In this document: positions 47,301 to 53,760 of the stretch, in pieces
Layout of the letters: each line of letters starts with the position of its first letter
Numbering within the stretch: position 1 is the first letter of the stretch
From: Hirundichthys speculiger
Taxonomy: Eukaryota > Chordata > Actinopteri > Beloniformes > Exocoetidae
Reading direction: 5' to 3'
Length of the DNA: 64,000 bases
Assembly (NCBI GenBank): GCA_018398805.1
Contig: JAGFBZ010000328.1
Location: 1,777,501-1,841,500 of the forward strand
Program-made: the position numbers and the translations under genes
The notes under the pieces: model-generated
Told to the model about the DNA's origin: nothing
Database searches by the model: none
What the model saw: the letters and a program-made list of their open reading frames with translations, nothing else

Positions 47301-48074
47301 TTTGAGGTCGGCAGCACCTTTATCTGCTGTAAATTAACTTTTTCAGTTTATCAACCTGAATTAACGTAAATATTTCACTTCCATCCCCTAAAGCTCAGCC
47401 TGGTGGCCTTGAATCAGCCCCACTCAGGGGACATGATGGGACTCGACACGGCCGACCAGATGTGTTACGAGCAGGCCAAAGCGATGGGTCTGGCTCCCAA
47501 CTACCGCGCCTTCATCTCATCCAACAAGCAAGACCTGGTCCACGTCGTCTACCCTGGTTTCCGGGAAACTCTGCCAGTGACTAACCTCCGGGTCAGTCTC
47601 CACCCCTGCTGCCTCTAGACGTCAATGACTGGGCCCTTCCCGAGTCTGAAAATGTCTCTTCGCCCTCAGGGAGACGTGATGTTCAGGAACTGGCGTTCGA
47701 TCTTCAGCGGCGACGGGGCGCTGATCCATTCCAGGATACCCATCTACTCCTTCGACGGCCGGGATGTTTTAGTCGACCCCTTCTGGTCTGTGAACCTGGT
47801 TCGCTGCTCAAATATCTTTGTTTTTTGGTGCATCTTTTCATATCTAATAGCGGTGATAATTTCCTCCGCCAGGCCTCAGAAGAGCATCTGGCACGGCTCG
47901 TCCAGCAGGGGTCACCGAGTGGTCGACAAGCACTGCGAGACGTGGCGGGCGGGCGACATCTCCGTCATGGGCCAGTCGTCCAGCCTGACCTCGGGACGGC
48001 TCCTGGGCCAGCAGACGCGAAGCTGCTCCAACGAGTTCATCGTCCTTTGCATCGAGACCCACAAAAACTCTTAA
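14602..48074 (+). CDS. col15a1: Collagen type XV alpha 1 chain (multi-exon, 5' end missing)
   Basis: This gene encodes a basement-membrane-zone collagen/proteoglycan of the multiplexin family (collagens XV and XVIII), secreted into the extracellular matrix. Forty-seven exons give about 1,240 residues, against about 1,390 in human COL15A1. The order is TSPN/laminin-G-like domain, acidic linker, interrupted Gly-X-Y blocks, trimerisation domain, hinge and endostatin-like domain. It is called XV rather than XVIII because the N-terminal motif [10 protein letters not shown] followed by SVSFVTG, and the C-terminal motif [10 protein letters not shown], are closer to my recollection of COL15A1. The first coding exon is not identified; the first exon found starts in phase 1, so an exon carrying the signal peptide is expected upstream. 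Exon 43064-43122 is one base short of frame. Which teleost paralogue (a or b) this is cannot be decided here. Confidence 0.93.
15120..15136. repeat. Poly-G tract next to a splice donor
   Basis: An uninterrupted run of G starts nine bases after the col15a1 donor gag/gtgagt. Such runs are prone to length error and can form G-quadruplexes. Confidence 0.9.
15269..15655 (+). mobile_element. hAT (ZBED5-like) remnant
   Basis: Starts with ttctcaagtagtggggcgcg, the typical 'not standing alone' end of this hAT group. A 41-codon frame (15529-15654) begins [19 protein letters not shown] and continues KTRKYDD, resembling the transposase N-terminus before its BED finger. It ends at a stop, so only a fragment remains in this col15a1 intron. 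Confidence 0.6.
15656..16516. other. col15a1 intron, nothing recognised
   Basis: Contains a short (taa)n run near 15916 and two T-rich tracts. No exon-like frame was found. Confidence 0.5.
17110..17554. repeat. Large palindrome with 211-bp arms
   Basis: Arms 17110-17320 and 17344-17554 are equal in length and nearly identical as inverted copies, separated by 23 bases. Ends are tgttgtagcaattttataaa and its complement. Differences are few substitutions, for example cagcaagagtc against gactctcgctg. A gtcttca heptamer occurs at 17055 and again at 17555. The TGTTG...CAACA ends resemble retroviral-type LTR ends. Confidence 0.92.
17562..18944. other. col15a1 intron, nothing recognised
   Basis: Several short frames without family resemblance. 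No repeat family recognised by eye. Confidence 0.45.
18945..19972 (-). repeat. Dispersed repeat B, copy 2, split by an hAT element
   Basis: Inverted relative to copy 1: starts aattcaattcatttcaattt, continues tatagcgtctgttacaatg, and after the insertion resumes with gaccatttacaaagacccagagcatga, ending near ggtcaccggtcacc. Confidence 0.75.
19004..19590 (+). mobile_element. hAT element remnant with BED-like finger
   Basis: Right end gagtctgacacccctga is a classical hAT end; flanks are tttagacc and tctagacc. From 19259 a frame starts [20 protein letters not shown]; after frame changes it reads [22 protein letters not shown], a C...H-x4-H finger as in GTF2I/SCAND3-like hAT transposases. It is a decayed fragment. 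Confidence 0.65.
19973..20960. other. col15a1 intron, nothing recognised
   Basis: No frame with family resemblance; mixed composition. Confidence 0.45.
20961..21440 (-). mobile_element. LINE reverse transcriptase fragment (L2/Rex-like)
   Basis: The minus strand encodes [16 protein letters not shown] followed by [10 protein letters not shown], matching the YADDxQ(I/M)Y motif with Tyr changed to Cys. Upstream in a different frame lies [14 protein letters not shown], which normally reads LLPLG..FRKHGI in these elements. Frame breaks show it is inactive. Confidence 0.7.
21441..22170. other. col15a1 intron, nothing recognised
   Basis: Short frames only. Confidence 0.45.
22179..22517 (-). mobile_element. 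hAT MITE family A, copy 3
   Basis: Inverted copy: taggggtcagtattggcaag to tttttcacacccccta-type end (acaccccta). Flanks ttcctgcc and gttctgcc match at six of eight. Confidence 0.8.
22518..23253. other. col15a1 intron, nothing recognised
   Basis: Ends in the acceptor ccttttcctgcag before the exon at 23254. No other signal seen. Confidence 0.5.
23519..24310. mobile_element. AT-rich long-inverted-repeat MITE
   Basis: Left end tctattattatgaaatacag and right end ctgtatttcataataataga are inverted. Both ends consist of several units of attattatgaaat. The middle (23700-24050) is of ordinary composition and includes a col-unrelated segment with tccgcccactgg. It lies in the intron between exons 23254 and 24730. 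Confidence 0.8.
24311..24729. other. col15a1 intron end
   Basis: T-rich tracts and a long polypyrimidine region lead to the acceptor gttctccag. Nothing else recognised. Confidence 0.6.
24730..29991 (+). CDS. col15a1: col15a1 exons for the acidic non-collagenous linker
   Basis: Three exons: 24730-24822, 29559-29697 (phase 0 to 1) and 29960-29991 (phase 1 to 0). They encode the segment after the TSPN domain. The first reads [16 protein letters not shown], the second [17 protein letters not shown] and then an acidic run ending VESSGQ, and the third is a short [10 protein letters not shown] piece. Ser-Gly dipeptides beside acidic clusters (GSGDDD, ESSGQ) are typical glycosaminoglycan attachment sites, which fits the known chondroitin/heparan sulfate proteoglycan nature of collagen XV. 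The linker is far shorter than in human COL15A1, so additional small exons in the large introns cannot be excluded. The exon at 29960 is only 32 bp and rests on splice phase alone. Confidence 0.78.
25233..26345. mobile_element. hAT-like element (TAGGGGTGCACGATAAC...)
   Basis: Left taggggtgcacgataactat and right agttatcgtgcatcccta are inverted. The right subterminal part repeats ttatcggt several times. No transposase frame is intact. Confidence 0.78.
26674..26838 (+). CDS. Harbinger SANT/Myb-like DNA-binding protein, fragment
   Basis: Fifty-four residues beginning [20 protein letters not shown] and ending [14 protein letters not shown]. The spacing of Trp/Phe, [12 protein letters not shown] and [10 protein letters not shown] matches the Myb/SANT-like domain of Harbinger accessory proteins and NAIF1-type proteins, which bind the element's DNA and help import the transposase. 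The frame can be extended upstream to 26584, but MDRW is the natural family start. The normal protein is several times longer, so this is only its first exon or a truncated remnant. Confidence 0.65.
   Translation: MDRWRCVYFSQEEQVLIMQGYEDFKEIFTAKSNTVGANKAREECWQKIADRVNS
27180..27557 (-). pseudogene. Harbinger (HARBI1-like) transposase, N-terminal piece
   Basis: The frame encodes [12 protein letters not shown], then [39 protein letters not shown] and [12 protein letters not shown]. This is the helical N-terminal region of Harbinger transposases (normally RRVFRDR..DPL, RYRF, ALRFFASGTF, VGDA.GLSQ). About 110 residues remain of roughly 350; the DDE catalytic residues are absent. The initiating Met at 27557 may not be the original start. 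Confidence 0.72.
27830..28770 (+). mobile_element. LINE 3' end, interrupted by a palindromic element
   Basis: Up to 28070 the translation ends [15 protein letters not shown], and after 28696 it continues [18 protein letters not shown]. Together this is the common fish LINE C-terminus GRRPRGRPRTRWRDY followed by SRLAWERLGIPPEEL. The interruption is the element at 28071-28695. Confidence 0.78.
28071..28695. repeat. Dispersed 'CCGCTACCCGCTA' element, copy 2
   Basis: Terminal inverted repeat ggccccgatc at 28072-28081 and gatcggggcc at the right end. Internally it repeats cgctagccgctac and agcggttagcgggtagcg, and shares long core blocks with copy 1 at the window start. It is inserted in a LINE frame, which gives exact borders. 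Confidence 0.75.
28771..29558. other. col15a1 intron, nothing recognised
   Basis: Ends in the pyrimidine tract and acceptor tttttttttcag at 29558. Confidence 0.55.
30202..30409. mobile_element. Short hAT MITE with perfect 8-bp target duplication
   Basis: Ends cagaggtgtccaaactcagt and ggagctggacacccctg are inverted, flanked by ggttaaac on both sides (30194-30201 and 30410-30417). The interior contains cacctgattt and aatcaggtgtgctgg. A second diverged copy is at about 57497-57618. Confidence 0.85.
30418..32161. other. col15a1 intron, no exon recognised
   Basis: Some CAG/GCT-rich sequence near 31420-31520 opens a 163-codon frame, but it has no family resemblance or exon borders. Confidence 0.5.
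32162..36562 (+). CDS. col15a1: col15a1 exons for collagenous blocks, first part
   Basis: Nine phase-0 exons: 32162-32353 (or from 32171, a tandem acceptor), 33812-33865, 33985-34065, 34184-34231, 34348-34482, 35244-35288, 35779-35832, 36122-36157 and 36428-36562. They carry Gly-X-Y repeats such as [18 protein letters not shown] and a run of GPQ triplets, several with classical 54-, 36- or 135-bp sizes. The exons at 34184 ([11 protein letters not shown]) and 35244 ([15 protein letters not shown]) are non-collagenous interruptions with acidic Ser-Gly motifs that are likely glycosaminoglycan sites. The donor of the 33985 exon (ttg/gttggt) is weak and was chosen by phase. Collagen triplets form the triple helix, and interruptions give flexibility and sugar attachment. 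Confidence 0.88.
32614..33708 (-). mobile_element. Non-autonomous hAT element with BED-finger frame
   Basis: Ends tagggatgggaattgataa and tctcgattcccaaccct-a are inverted; flanking octamers gctacttc and gctactac match at seven of eight. The minus strand holds a frame (33258-33605) with a BED zinc finger. The rest of the transposase is lost. Cggttctctacagga is tandemly repeated near the right end. Confidence 0.82.
33258..33605 (-). pseudogene. hAT transposase N-terminus with BED zinc finger
   Basis: Residues around [20 protein letters not shown] and [15 protein letters not shown] form a BED finger: the C-x2-C pair is CSHC and the H-x4-H pair is HLRTQH. This finger binds the ends of hAT elements. 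Sequence after the finger reaches a Ser/Gln-rich linker and then stops; no catalytic hAT domain follows. It opposes the col15a1 strand. Confidence 0.7.
34529..35147. mobile_element. Intronic MITE with roughly 90-bp inverted ends
   Basis: Left aattgacctttcggtaagca through ctgctcctgcgttaaggact is repeated inverted at the right end (agtccttaacgcaggagcag to cggtgcttaccgaaaggtcaatt). A second internal inverted pair concerns ctagtccatagt and actatggaccagagct. Confidence 0.85.
35289..35778. other. col15a1 intron, nothing recognised
   Basis: No repeat or exon signal apart from the acceptor tcttgcag. Confidence 0.5.
36824..37290 (-). repeat. Dispersed repeat B, copy 3
   Basis: Starts attcaattcaattcagttta, contains ttgtatagcgtctgttacaat and aggaagaaaccttgagcagg, ends near acatctacacacacaggtgg. 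It is uninterrupted and so shows the full organisation of the family. Confidence 0.8.
37352..38102. mobile_element. hAT family C element, copy 1
   Basis: Ends tagaggtcttcacgggtcc and ccgaagacctcta are inverted. A perfect 8-bp duplication ctgcaaac flanks it (37344-37351, 38103-38110). Subterminal sequence repeats gacccgaa/ttcgggtc. A sister copy is at 42083-42807. No transposase frame. Confidence 0.92.
38453..43262 (+). CDS. col15a1: col15a1 exons for collagenous blocks, middle part
   Basis: Fourteen exons: 38453-38512, 38605-38640, 38751-38795, 38882-38944, 40920-40955, 41030-41113, 41227-41292, 41445-41507, 41658-41747, 41868-41903, 41985-42038, 42891-42947, 43064-43122 and 43221-43262. All are phase 0. 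The exon at 38453 encodes [13 protein letters not shown], another acidic Ser-Gly interruption. The exon at 41227 encodes [17 protein letters not shown], with N-glycosylation sequons, and matches the equivalent interruption in COL15A1. The last exon ([14 protein letters not shown]) carries the conserved cysteine motif RPHCKMP. Two anomalies occur: the 41658 exon is followed by a GC donor, and the 43064 exon is 59 bp, one base short. Two hAT insertions and a 1.2-kb microsatellite lie in the introns. Confidence 0.88.
39249..40420. repeat. 1.2-kb GATAGT/GATAAT microsatellite
   Basis: Built of gatgatagt and gataatagt nonamers with slips of one to three bases. It lies in the intron between exons 38882 and 40920. 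Ser-Asp and Ser-Leu frames on both strands are by-products. Confidence 0.97.
40484..40640 (+). repeat. Dispersed repeat 'ttatggatggattttgatgaaa', copy 2
   Basis: Matches 7164-7320 in block order: aggaggttatgtttttgcc, gtgttcaagataact, atggatggattttgatgaaa, gttgtcagaaatgtgaaaag. Confidence 0.75.
42083..42807. mobile_element. hAT family C element, copy 2
   Basis: Ends tagaggtcttcacgggtcc and ccggagacctcta are inverted, flanked by perfect octamers ctgagcgc (42075-42082 and 42808-42815). It is collinear with copy 1 (37352-38102) with small gaps. Confidence 0.93.
43316..43666. repeat. Inverted repeat with telomere-like motif
   Basis: Left aaagggttagggttatgg with several ttaggg units, right cctaaccctaacccttgaaagg. 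Probably a small MITE whose ends resemble telomere repeats. Confidence 0.45.
43843..45633 (+). CDS. col15a1: col15a1 exons for collagenous blocks, last part
   Basis: Seven exons: 43843-43899, 44074-44101 (phase 0 to 1), 44211-44279 (1 to 1), 44359-44384 (1 to 0), 44470-44568, 44646-44790 (0 to 1) and 45557-45633 (1 to 0). The sequence runs [54 protein letters not shown], then [19 protein letters not shown], a long GPP-rich exon ending in LVSRYG, and [17 protein letters not shown]. Splice phases chain without conflict, which supports even the very small exons (28 and 26 bp). The 43843 exon has no repeat pattern and is the least certain; it is kept because its borders and phase fit and because non-collagenous interruptions occur here in the family. 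Confidence 0.85.
44824..45489. mobile_element. Intronic MITE with AATTCCTCCCTTAACCCTCAATCT ends
   Basis: Left atccaattcctcccttaac and right gttaagggaggaattggaatt are inverted. A related copy is at about 56407-56930. Confidence 0.78.
45718..46135 (+). CDS. col15a1: col15a1 exons for the trimerisation domain and hinge
   Basis: Exons 45718-45846 and 45941-45991 encode about 60 residues that match the multiplexin C-terminal trimerisation domain: the start [18 protein letters not shown], the hydrophobic [18 protein letters not shown] and the end IYLSSNN. The human equivalent carries the same pattern of an extended strand, then GWKKLQLGEL. This module nucleates association of three chains. Exon 46073-46135 ([20 protein letters not shown]) starts the protease-sensitive hinge leading to the endostatin module. 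All three exons are phase 0 with good borders (gtcttcag, cag/gtacca, cctcgcag, gag/gtatct, ttttcag, agg/gtaagt). Confidence 0.92.
46136..47393. other. col15a1 intron before endostatin exons
   Basis: AT-rich, with poly-A/T runs at 46389-46500. No gene or named repeat was recognised. Confidence 0.5.
47394..48074 (+). CDS. col15a1: col15a1 exons for the C-terminal endostatin-like (restin) domain
   Basis: Exons 47394-47591, 47670-47785 (phase 0 to 2) and 47873-48074 encode the endostatin fold and the stop codon (taa, 48072-48074). The four disulfide cysteines are all present, in QMCYEQ, KHCETW, RSCSNE and VLCIET. Other hallmarks are [51 protein letters not shown] and GRLLGQQ. The last donor is ttctg/gtctgt, which restores the invariant Trp-Pro pair across the splice. 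The released fragment is known in mammals as restin/endostatin-XV, with anti-angiogenic activity. The domain is intact, which argues that the gene is, or recently was, under selection. Confidence 0.96.
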
Positions 48075-49145
48075 CTCGCCCCCAGGACCATTCCAGCTAG
48101 AAAAGCCCAGCCACCATGAATCCCAAAGGTCTGACCAGGTCATTTTTAGCACATCTTGGGTTGGTTGTATGTAGAATCGTGCGTTTTAAAACCTCACACC
48201 CTGTAGTTTTCTTTTACAAAGAGGACGTTACGGGAGGAAAAAGGAATTTTCCCTTGTTTTGTGAAGCGGTTGGGATTTACAGCTCGGTGGCACATATTTG
48301 GACGTAAAACAAAAACACGGAGGTTTGAGGGTTTTGCAACGCATCTCAAACGCGATGTTGCAATGAAACGATGCACACTTGGCTTTCATTAAAGGGAACG
48401 AGGTGTCTTGGGTTGTAAAAAGGCATCTGTGGGAACAGCTGTGAGCCAAGTGTGTCCAAAGTCGACCTGATTGTTGTCCTGAGGACCAGCAGAGGCTGAA
48501 GACCTCCTGAGACGTGGCGGTCCAAAGACTAGAAAATGCTACTCTGCTAATTTTGTTTACAGGTTGTCTCGGAAATTAGTTTTTTTTTTTAACCATTTTT
48601 GAGTTTCAGGATATTTTTTTTCTTTTCCTTGTCCCTCGTCCAACCAGTGGACCATCAGACAACCGCTGTTTCCACCAAAGTCGTTTTTTGAAGCACTGTA
48701 CTTTAATTATGAGTTGTTGTTTTTTTTTTTAAAGTTCAATATTTGTTAAATTTTAGTTTGTGTTTCAGCTTTTCATACATCTTGGTGATCTCACATCTGA
48801 TCAGCTCTTTCTCTTAACAGAGTTATTTAATTTAAAATTCAATGATTTATTTATACTGTCAAAGCACATAACGGGAAATCAGATAATTGAACTTAAGAAT
48901 GTAATTTATCGTTTTTGTCAAATGTCTTTATCCTTCCACTTTTTGCCTGTTGTCTGTTTTTGTACATTCTCCTTTTTTTAAAAAAAAAAACAAAAAACAA
49001 ATTTAAAAGTGACATTTAATTAAGAGACAGTTTTATCTCAGAAAGAAAAATAAAACATCATAAAACATCTGAAGGCAAAAGTGAGAGCACATGTTTTGTA
49101 CACATTTTGGTGCTTTGTTGAATAAATCTCTTTTTATAACTTGTG
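48075..49145 (+). other. col15a1: col15a1 3' untranslated region with polyadenylation signals
   Basis: About 1.05 kb follows the stop codon without another open frame. It is AT-rich towards its end. An AATAAA hexamer stands at 49121-49126 within ttgttgaataaatctc and is the best polyadenylation signal; an earlier AATAAA lies near 49049. The 3' end is therefore expected at about 49140-49150. Confidence 0.7.
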
Positions 49146-49309
49146 GTTTTCTTTATTTTTTAATTGTGAAGCCAGTTGTTAAATCTGTTGGCTCAAAGCG
49201 GGTCCACAGTCTTGGTTTCACAGCTCAGTTTCTAACTAAATCTGGACCTTTAAACAGCTGAAGAGTCAGAATCACTGCAGATGAAGTCAGAGCTGAGGCC
49301 CCGCTGGCC

Positions 49310-50285
49310 CCAACGAGGCGTCGCGCCCCAACAAGGTGTCGGGCCCCAACAAGGTGTCGGGCCCCAACAGGGTGTTGGGGTCCAACAAGGCATTGCGCCC
49401 CAACAAGGCGTCGGGCCCTGACAAGGCGTCAGGCCCCAACAAGGCGTTGCGCCCCAACAAGGTGTCGGGGTCCAACAAGGCATTGCGCCCCAACAAGGCG
49501 TCGGGCCCTGACAAGGCGTCAGGCCCCAACAAGGCGTTGCGCCCCAACAAGGTGTCGGGGTCCAACAAGGCATTGCGCCCCAACAAGGCGTCGGGCCCTG
49601 ACAAGGCATCAGGCCCCAAAAAGGCATTGCGCCCCAACAAGATGTCGGTCCCCAACAGGGTGTCGGGGTCCAACAAGGGCTCCAACAAGGTATCAAGCCC
49701 CAACAAGGTATCGGGCCCCATCAAGGTATCAGGCCCCAACAAGGTATCGGGCCCCAACAAGGTATCGGGCCCCAACAAGGTATCGGGCCCCAACAAGGCG
49801 TTGCACCCCAACAAGGTGTCATGCCTCAACGAGGCATCAGGCCCCAAAAGGACATCAGGGCCCAACGAGGCATCAGGCCCCAATGAGAAGTCGGGCCCCA
49901 ACAAGTCGTCGGGCCCCAACAAGGCATCAGGCCCCAACAAGGTGTTGGGCCTCAACAAGGCATCAGGCCCCAACAAGGTGTTGGGCCTCAACAAGGCATC
50001 AGGCCCCAACAAGGTGTTGGGGCCCAACAAGGCATCAGGCCCAAACAAGGCGTTGGGCCCAAACAAAGCGTCAGGCCCCAACAAGGTGTCAGGCCCCAAC
50101 GAGGTGTCAGGCCCCAAAAAGACATCAGGCCCCAACGAGGTGTCGGGCCCCAACAAGGCATCAGGCCCCCACAAGGCGTCGCGCCCCAACAAGGCGTCGC
50201 GCCCCAACAAGGTATCGCGCCCCAACAAGGTGTAGGGTCTCAACAAGGCATCAGTCCCCGACAAGGTGTTGGGCCCCGATGAGGT
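49310..50285. repeat. 1-kb array of an 18-bp GC-rich unit
   Basis: The unit is ggccccaacaaggtgtcg with c/t, a/g variants. Because 18 is a multiple of three, frames stay open on both strands (299 codons plus, 337 codons minus). A 108-bp higher-order block is repeated between about 49379 and 49600. Confidence 0.95.
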
Positions 50286-50289
50286 ACTG

Positions 50290-51439
50290 ACATAAAGCAT
50301 AATGAAGAAACTGATACTAGAAGGTGGAGCTAGAAGATTCCCTCCTCAGTTCAGTTTAACAGGATCATGGGAATATGACGTGTAAAGGCTCCTCACACCT
50401 CCGCGGGTCATTTACGTTTGCGTGGTAGCAACACATCCACCGGGGGGAGGTGCTGAGTCAAGTTGCCGACGTCAATGAACGTGGCGGGTGTTGAGGTTGC
50501 AGTGTTTGTGCTGCTCCAGCTTTGGAGAAAGCACTAAATCGAAGGCCCTACGTCGACGGGGAGTTCTTTTCTCTAATATTACCGATGCCCGAAATTGACG
50601 ACGAACATCATTTTTAAAGTTTTGAGACGTCTGCGATGAAAGTTTGACAGTCTTCCCAACGGTTTTGAATCCAGTAGCTGTCACAGTGCCTCGGAGTTAT
50701 AATATCAGCTTGCGCACCGCCGCTTCTTAAAGTTTTCTCCACCTTAGATCAGTATTTCTCCTTAATTTTCTTGTATTTGGTTACTCGCTAAGATCACTGC
50801 TGCCCCCACGGCGTCCGGTTGTTCTGCCCCGTTTCATTCGCAGTATTAAACATTGAGGTCACCAAAACACGGAAATAATCAATGCAGGAGACGGACAGAA
50901 AGCTTTGTCCGTATCTGTTTCAAACATGGAGTATAAATGGGCGTTGAGGGGGCGGGACTCATCATTCTCTCATCTATGGATTTCTCCAGTTATTCCAGTA
51001 GAGGTTCATAGATGGTTCCAGCTGTGGAAGAAGGATCTTCTGCAATGGTCTGTGCTTCAGCAGGTCTGAAGAAGCCCTCTGGTGCTTTGTTCACAGTGGT
51101 CCAAGGACCAGTAAAAGACCTTTCTGGTACTGACTACACTAGACTACTGGGAGAACCCAGAAGCCACTAATCTATTAAAATAATAATAATAAAAAAAAAA
51201 AAACAACATCAGATTCAAAACTGGAATCCAGGGGACAGAAAGGCAGAACACATCAATCAATCTTTGATTAGCAAAAAGAGTATGAGAACGTGTGAACAAA
51301 TCATCAATAGCCCTCATCATCATGACACGTAAGCAAGGAAACACAGCGAAGGAAATTTGAAAATACAACCTTCACAACCTTTCGGTTCATGTCACAAATC
51401 TGCAACCTGTAAATGACCTTTAATGTCCAGGTCACCACT
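50290..51439. other. Intergenic, nothing recognised
   Basis: Contains an A-rich run near 51190. No gene seen. Confidence 0.45.
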
Positions 51440-51447
51440 CTGAACAC

Positions 51448-51809
51448 TGGGGGTGAGTATTGGCAAGGACCTCGCAATACGATATATATCATGATTCTTA
51501 TATCATGATATCACGATATCGCCATATCACGGTATATTGCAATATTCTAACCAGTTAATATCAAAATTTAAAGTAGAGATAAAAAATCAAGTTGCTGTAT
51601 GTGTTCATCAGATGATATTGCTCATTCAAAACTGTTTGCTTCAAAACAACCGATTTATTGTTTATTGTTAGTGTTTTTGCACATTTAAGTAACCATTACA
51701 ACATACTGACAGCAAAAAAAATCGATATTAGCACCTGAAAAATCGATATTACATTGGGCGGCCGAAAATTGCAATATATTGCCAAATCGATTATTTTTTC
51801 ACACCCCTA
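51448..51809 (-). mobile_element. hAT MITE family A, copy 4, perfect target duplication
   Basis: Inverted copy: tgggggtgagtattggcaag to tttttcacacccct-a. Octamers ctgaacac flank it perfectly (51440-51447 and 51810-51817), which makes this the youngest-looking copy by its flanks. Confidence 0.9.
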
Positions 51810-51817
51810 CTGAACAC

Positions 51818-52977
51818 CCAGGAGCAAAACCCTCGAACACTCCCAGAGTTTCCAGTCTCATAAGAGTTAGAGGAGAACTATGAGTGTGTCAAATATGAAC
51901 GTATATAACAGTTCGTATGAAAACCCAAAACAAGAACTGAGGTCAACAATGGTAACATGATGATCTGTGTGACTATATGAATAAGCCAGACCTCTAGCAG
52001 GTCTGAAAAGGGTGGTAGCAGTAGCATTAGCAGTAGCATTAGCAAGAGCATCCATACCCACCGCACCAGAAACAGTTACAACTGACACAAAACTTAACCC
52101 ATCATCTCAAGTTTGACCCAGGACATCTGAAGGTATAGTGGAGAAGAAATTAGGAAGATCCCATCGTTGGTGACACCAGAACTCACTGAGCAGCGGGTGT
52201 TTGCATCAGTTTTTTTTTCTCCCGAGGCCTCTAATGATTATTGATTGATTTATTTTTGTGCAGTAGAGGAAACAGCATCAGGTGGTTCTGGAACCAACAT
52301 CATTAGGCCCTTTAGTGCCCATAATTCCCGAACAGAATTTCAACACACGACAGGAATCCAAATCATGCTCCAGGTGCACGCTACGCATCACACGAGCATC
52401 TCGAAGGAATGATGTACGATATGCATCCGTACTGTCCTTAAAAAAAAACCCATAGGGTCAGCAGTTGGGTCACAGGAATGAACGCACACACAAAAGGAAC
52501 CCAGTTCTGACCACATATCATCGGTGTCCTTAGAAAGATCCACATGAGGATAAGAGCTAAGAGACATTTACGTTGTCCAGGAGAAAAATTACTCCCAACA
52601 AATCTACAATCACACGCTGTAAGCAACGTTTTCTGTGATGGAGTAAAAGAGCAGCAGGCAAAGCACTGACTTACTGACGAGGGTGGACCAGTAAAGATGC
52701 AGAGTTGTAAGCAAGCGAGTCTTCGCTGCACAAATCAGCCTGGAGCTGACTGTAGCAGAGATGCATCCATCAATGGCAACTGCCTCTGAAAGCTTGTAAA
52801 GGCTAAGTTTGTGTCTCAATCACCGTGGATCTGGAGAAAGTATGGACCGTACCAGGCTTCCTCGTTACATTACGCCTATGACATAACATGAGTATAACAT
52901 CGAAGTCTCTGGTAACATCCTCTATAACCATTAACTAAAAATACTACAAAAGCGCAGACCTCCGTCAAACGCAACAA
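51818..52977. other. Intergenic, nothing recognised
   Basis: Contains a small gtagcagtagcattagcag repeat near 52013. No gene seen. Confidence 0.45.
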
Positions 52978-53110
52978 TTATCGAAAATTTGTGTTCCAGA
53001 ATCCAGGATTTCTTCTGGATCACACCCAAAATGAAATCAGTTCTTCCTTTTCACATTTCTGACAACTCCTTAAAATATCACCAAATCCATCCATAACTTT
53101 GAGTTGTCTT
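52978..53110 (-). repeat. Dispersed repeat 'ttatggatggattttgatgaaa', copy 3
   Basis: Inverted: tccaggatttcttctggatc, cttttcacatttctgacaac, aaatccatccataac. Confidence 0.7.
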
Positions 53111-53111
53111 G

Positions 53112-53760
53112 AGCAATGGTTCTCAACTGGTCTGGCTTCAGGACCCACCATCACCCTTAATGACAAGTCGCAACCCAAGTCAAGGAGAATTTCCAACTTC
53201 TCAAATTTTTTGGTGGGGGCCTCCCTGCGCCGGTTCATGGGCCTGGGTGCACCCCTGCTGGTGGGCTGGTTGCCCAGTGCGGCCCCTGGGGGGGTATTGG
53301 GTGGGGGGGGTGTTGGCTTGCTGCAGGCTGGTGCGCGGTGGGTTAGGGTTAGGGAGCTCGGCTGTCCCTGGGCTGCATGGGGTGACGGCTACCGGGTCTG
53401 CATTTTCTGCGGTTCTGCTGCTGTGGGCTTGGGGCCTGGTGGGTGTGGGGGGGTGGGGCCCTGCCTCACCCCCTTGTCAGTGGATGTATGCCTCAGGGGT
53501 GTTTGCCCCTTGACCTCTCTGGTCGGGGGGGCGGAGGTCCTCTCGGGCCAGTCTGGTCCTGGGTGATGGGAGTTAGCTGGTGTTTTCTCACCCGCGGGAA
53601 GATGGACTAAGATAAGGAGAGTGGTGATGGTAATAGTGGTAACAGTTTCCTTGGTACTTGGGTAACTTACATGTGAGTGTATATGGGCACGGACACATTT
53701 ATTCTTTACACCCCTCCCCCAACACCCCCCCTCTACTGTCAACACAATCAATCAATAATG
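53112..53760. repeat. Repeat-derived GC-rich segment
   Basis: Begins gcaatggttctcaactggtc, a common hAT-type end in fishes, and runs into a G-rich stretch (53220-53560) with ggggggtattgggtggggggg. Open frames here have no family resemblance. Confidence 0.45.

Noticed and set aside
49287..50300. 337-codon minus-strand and 299-codon plus-strand frames of Gly-Pro-rich repeats
   Set aside because: Produced by an 18-bp minisatellite that stays open on both strands; no domain, signal or gene context.
53099..53566. 155-codon Gly/Pro-rich frame
   Set aside because: G-rich repeat-derived sequence starting in a hAT-type end; no homologue recognised.
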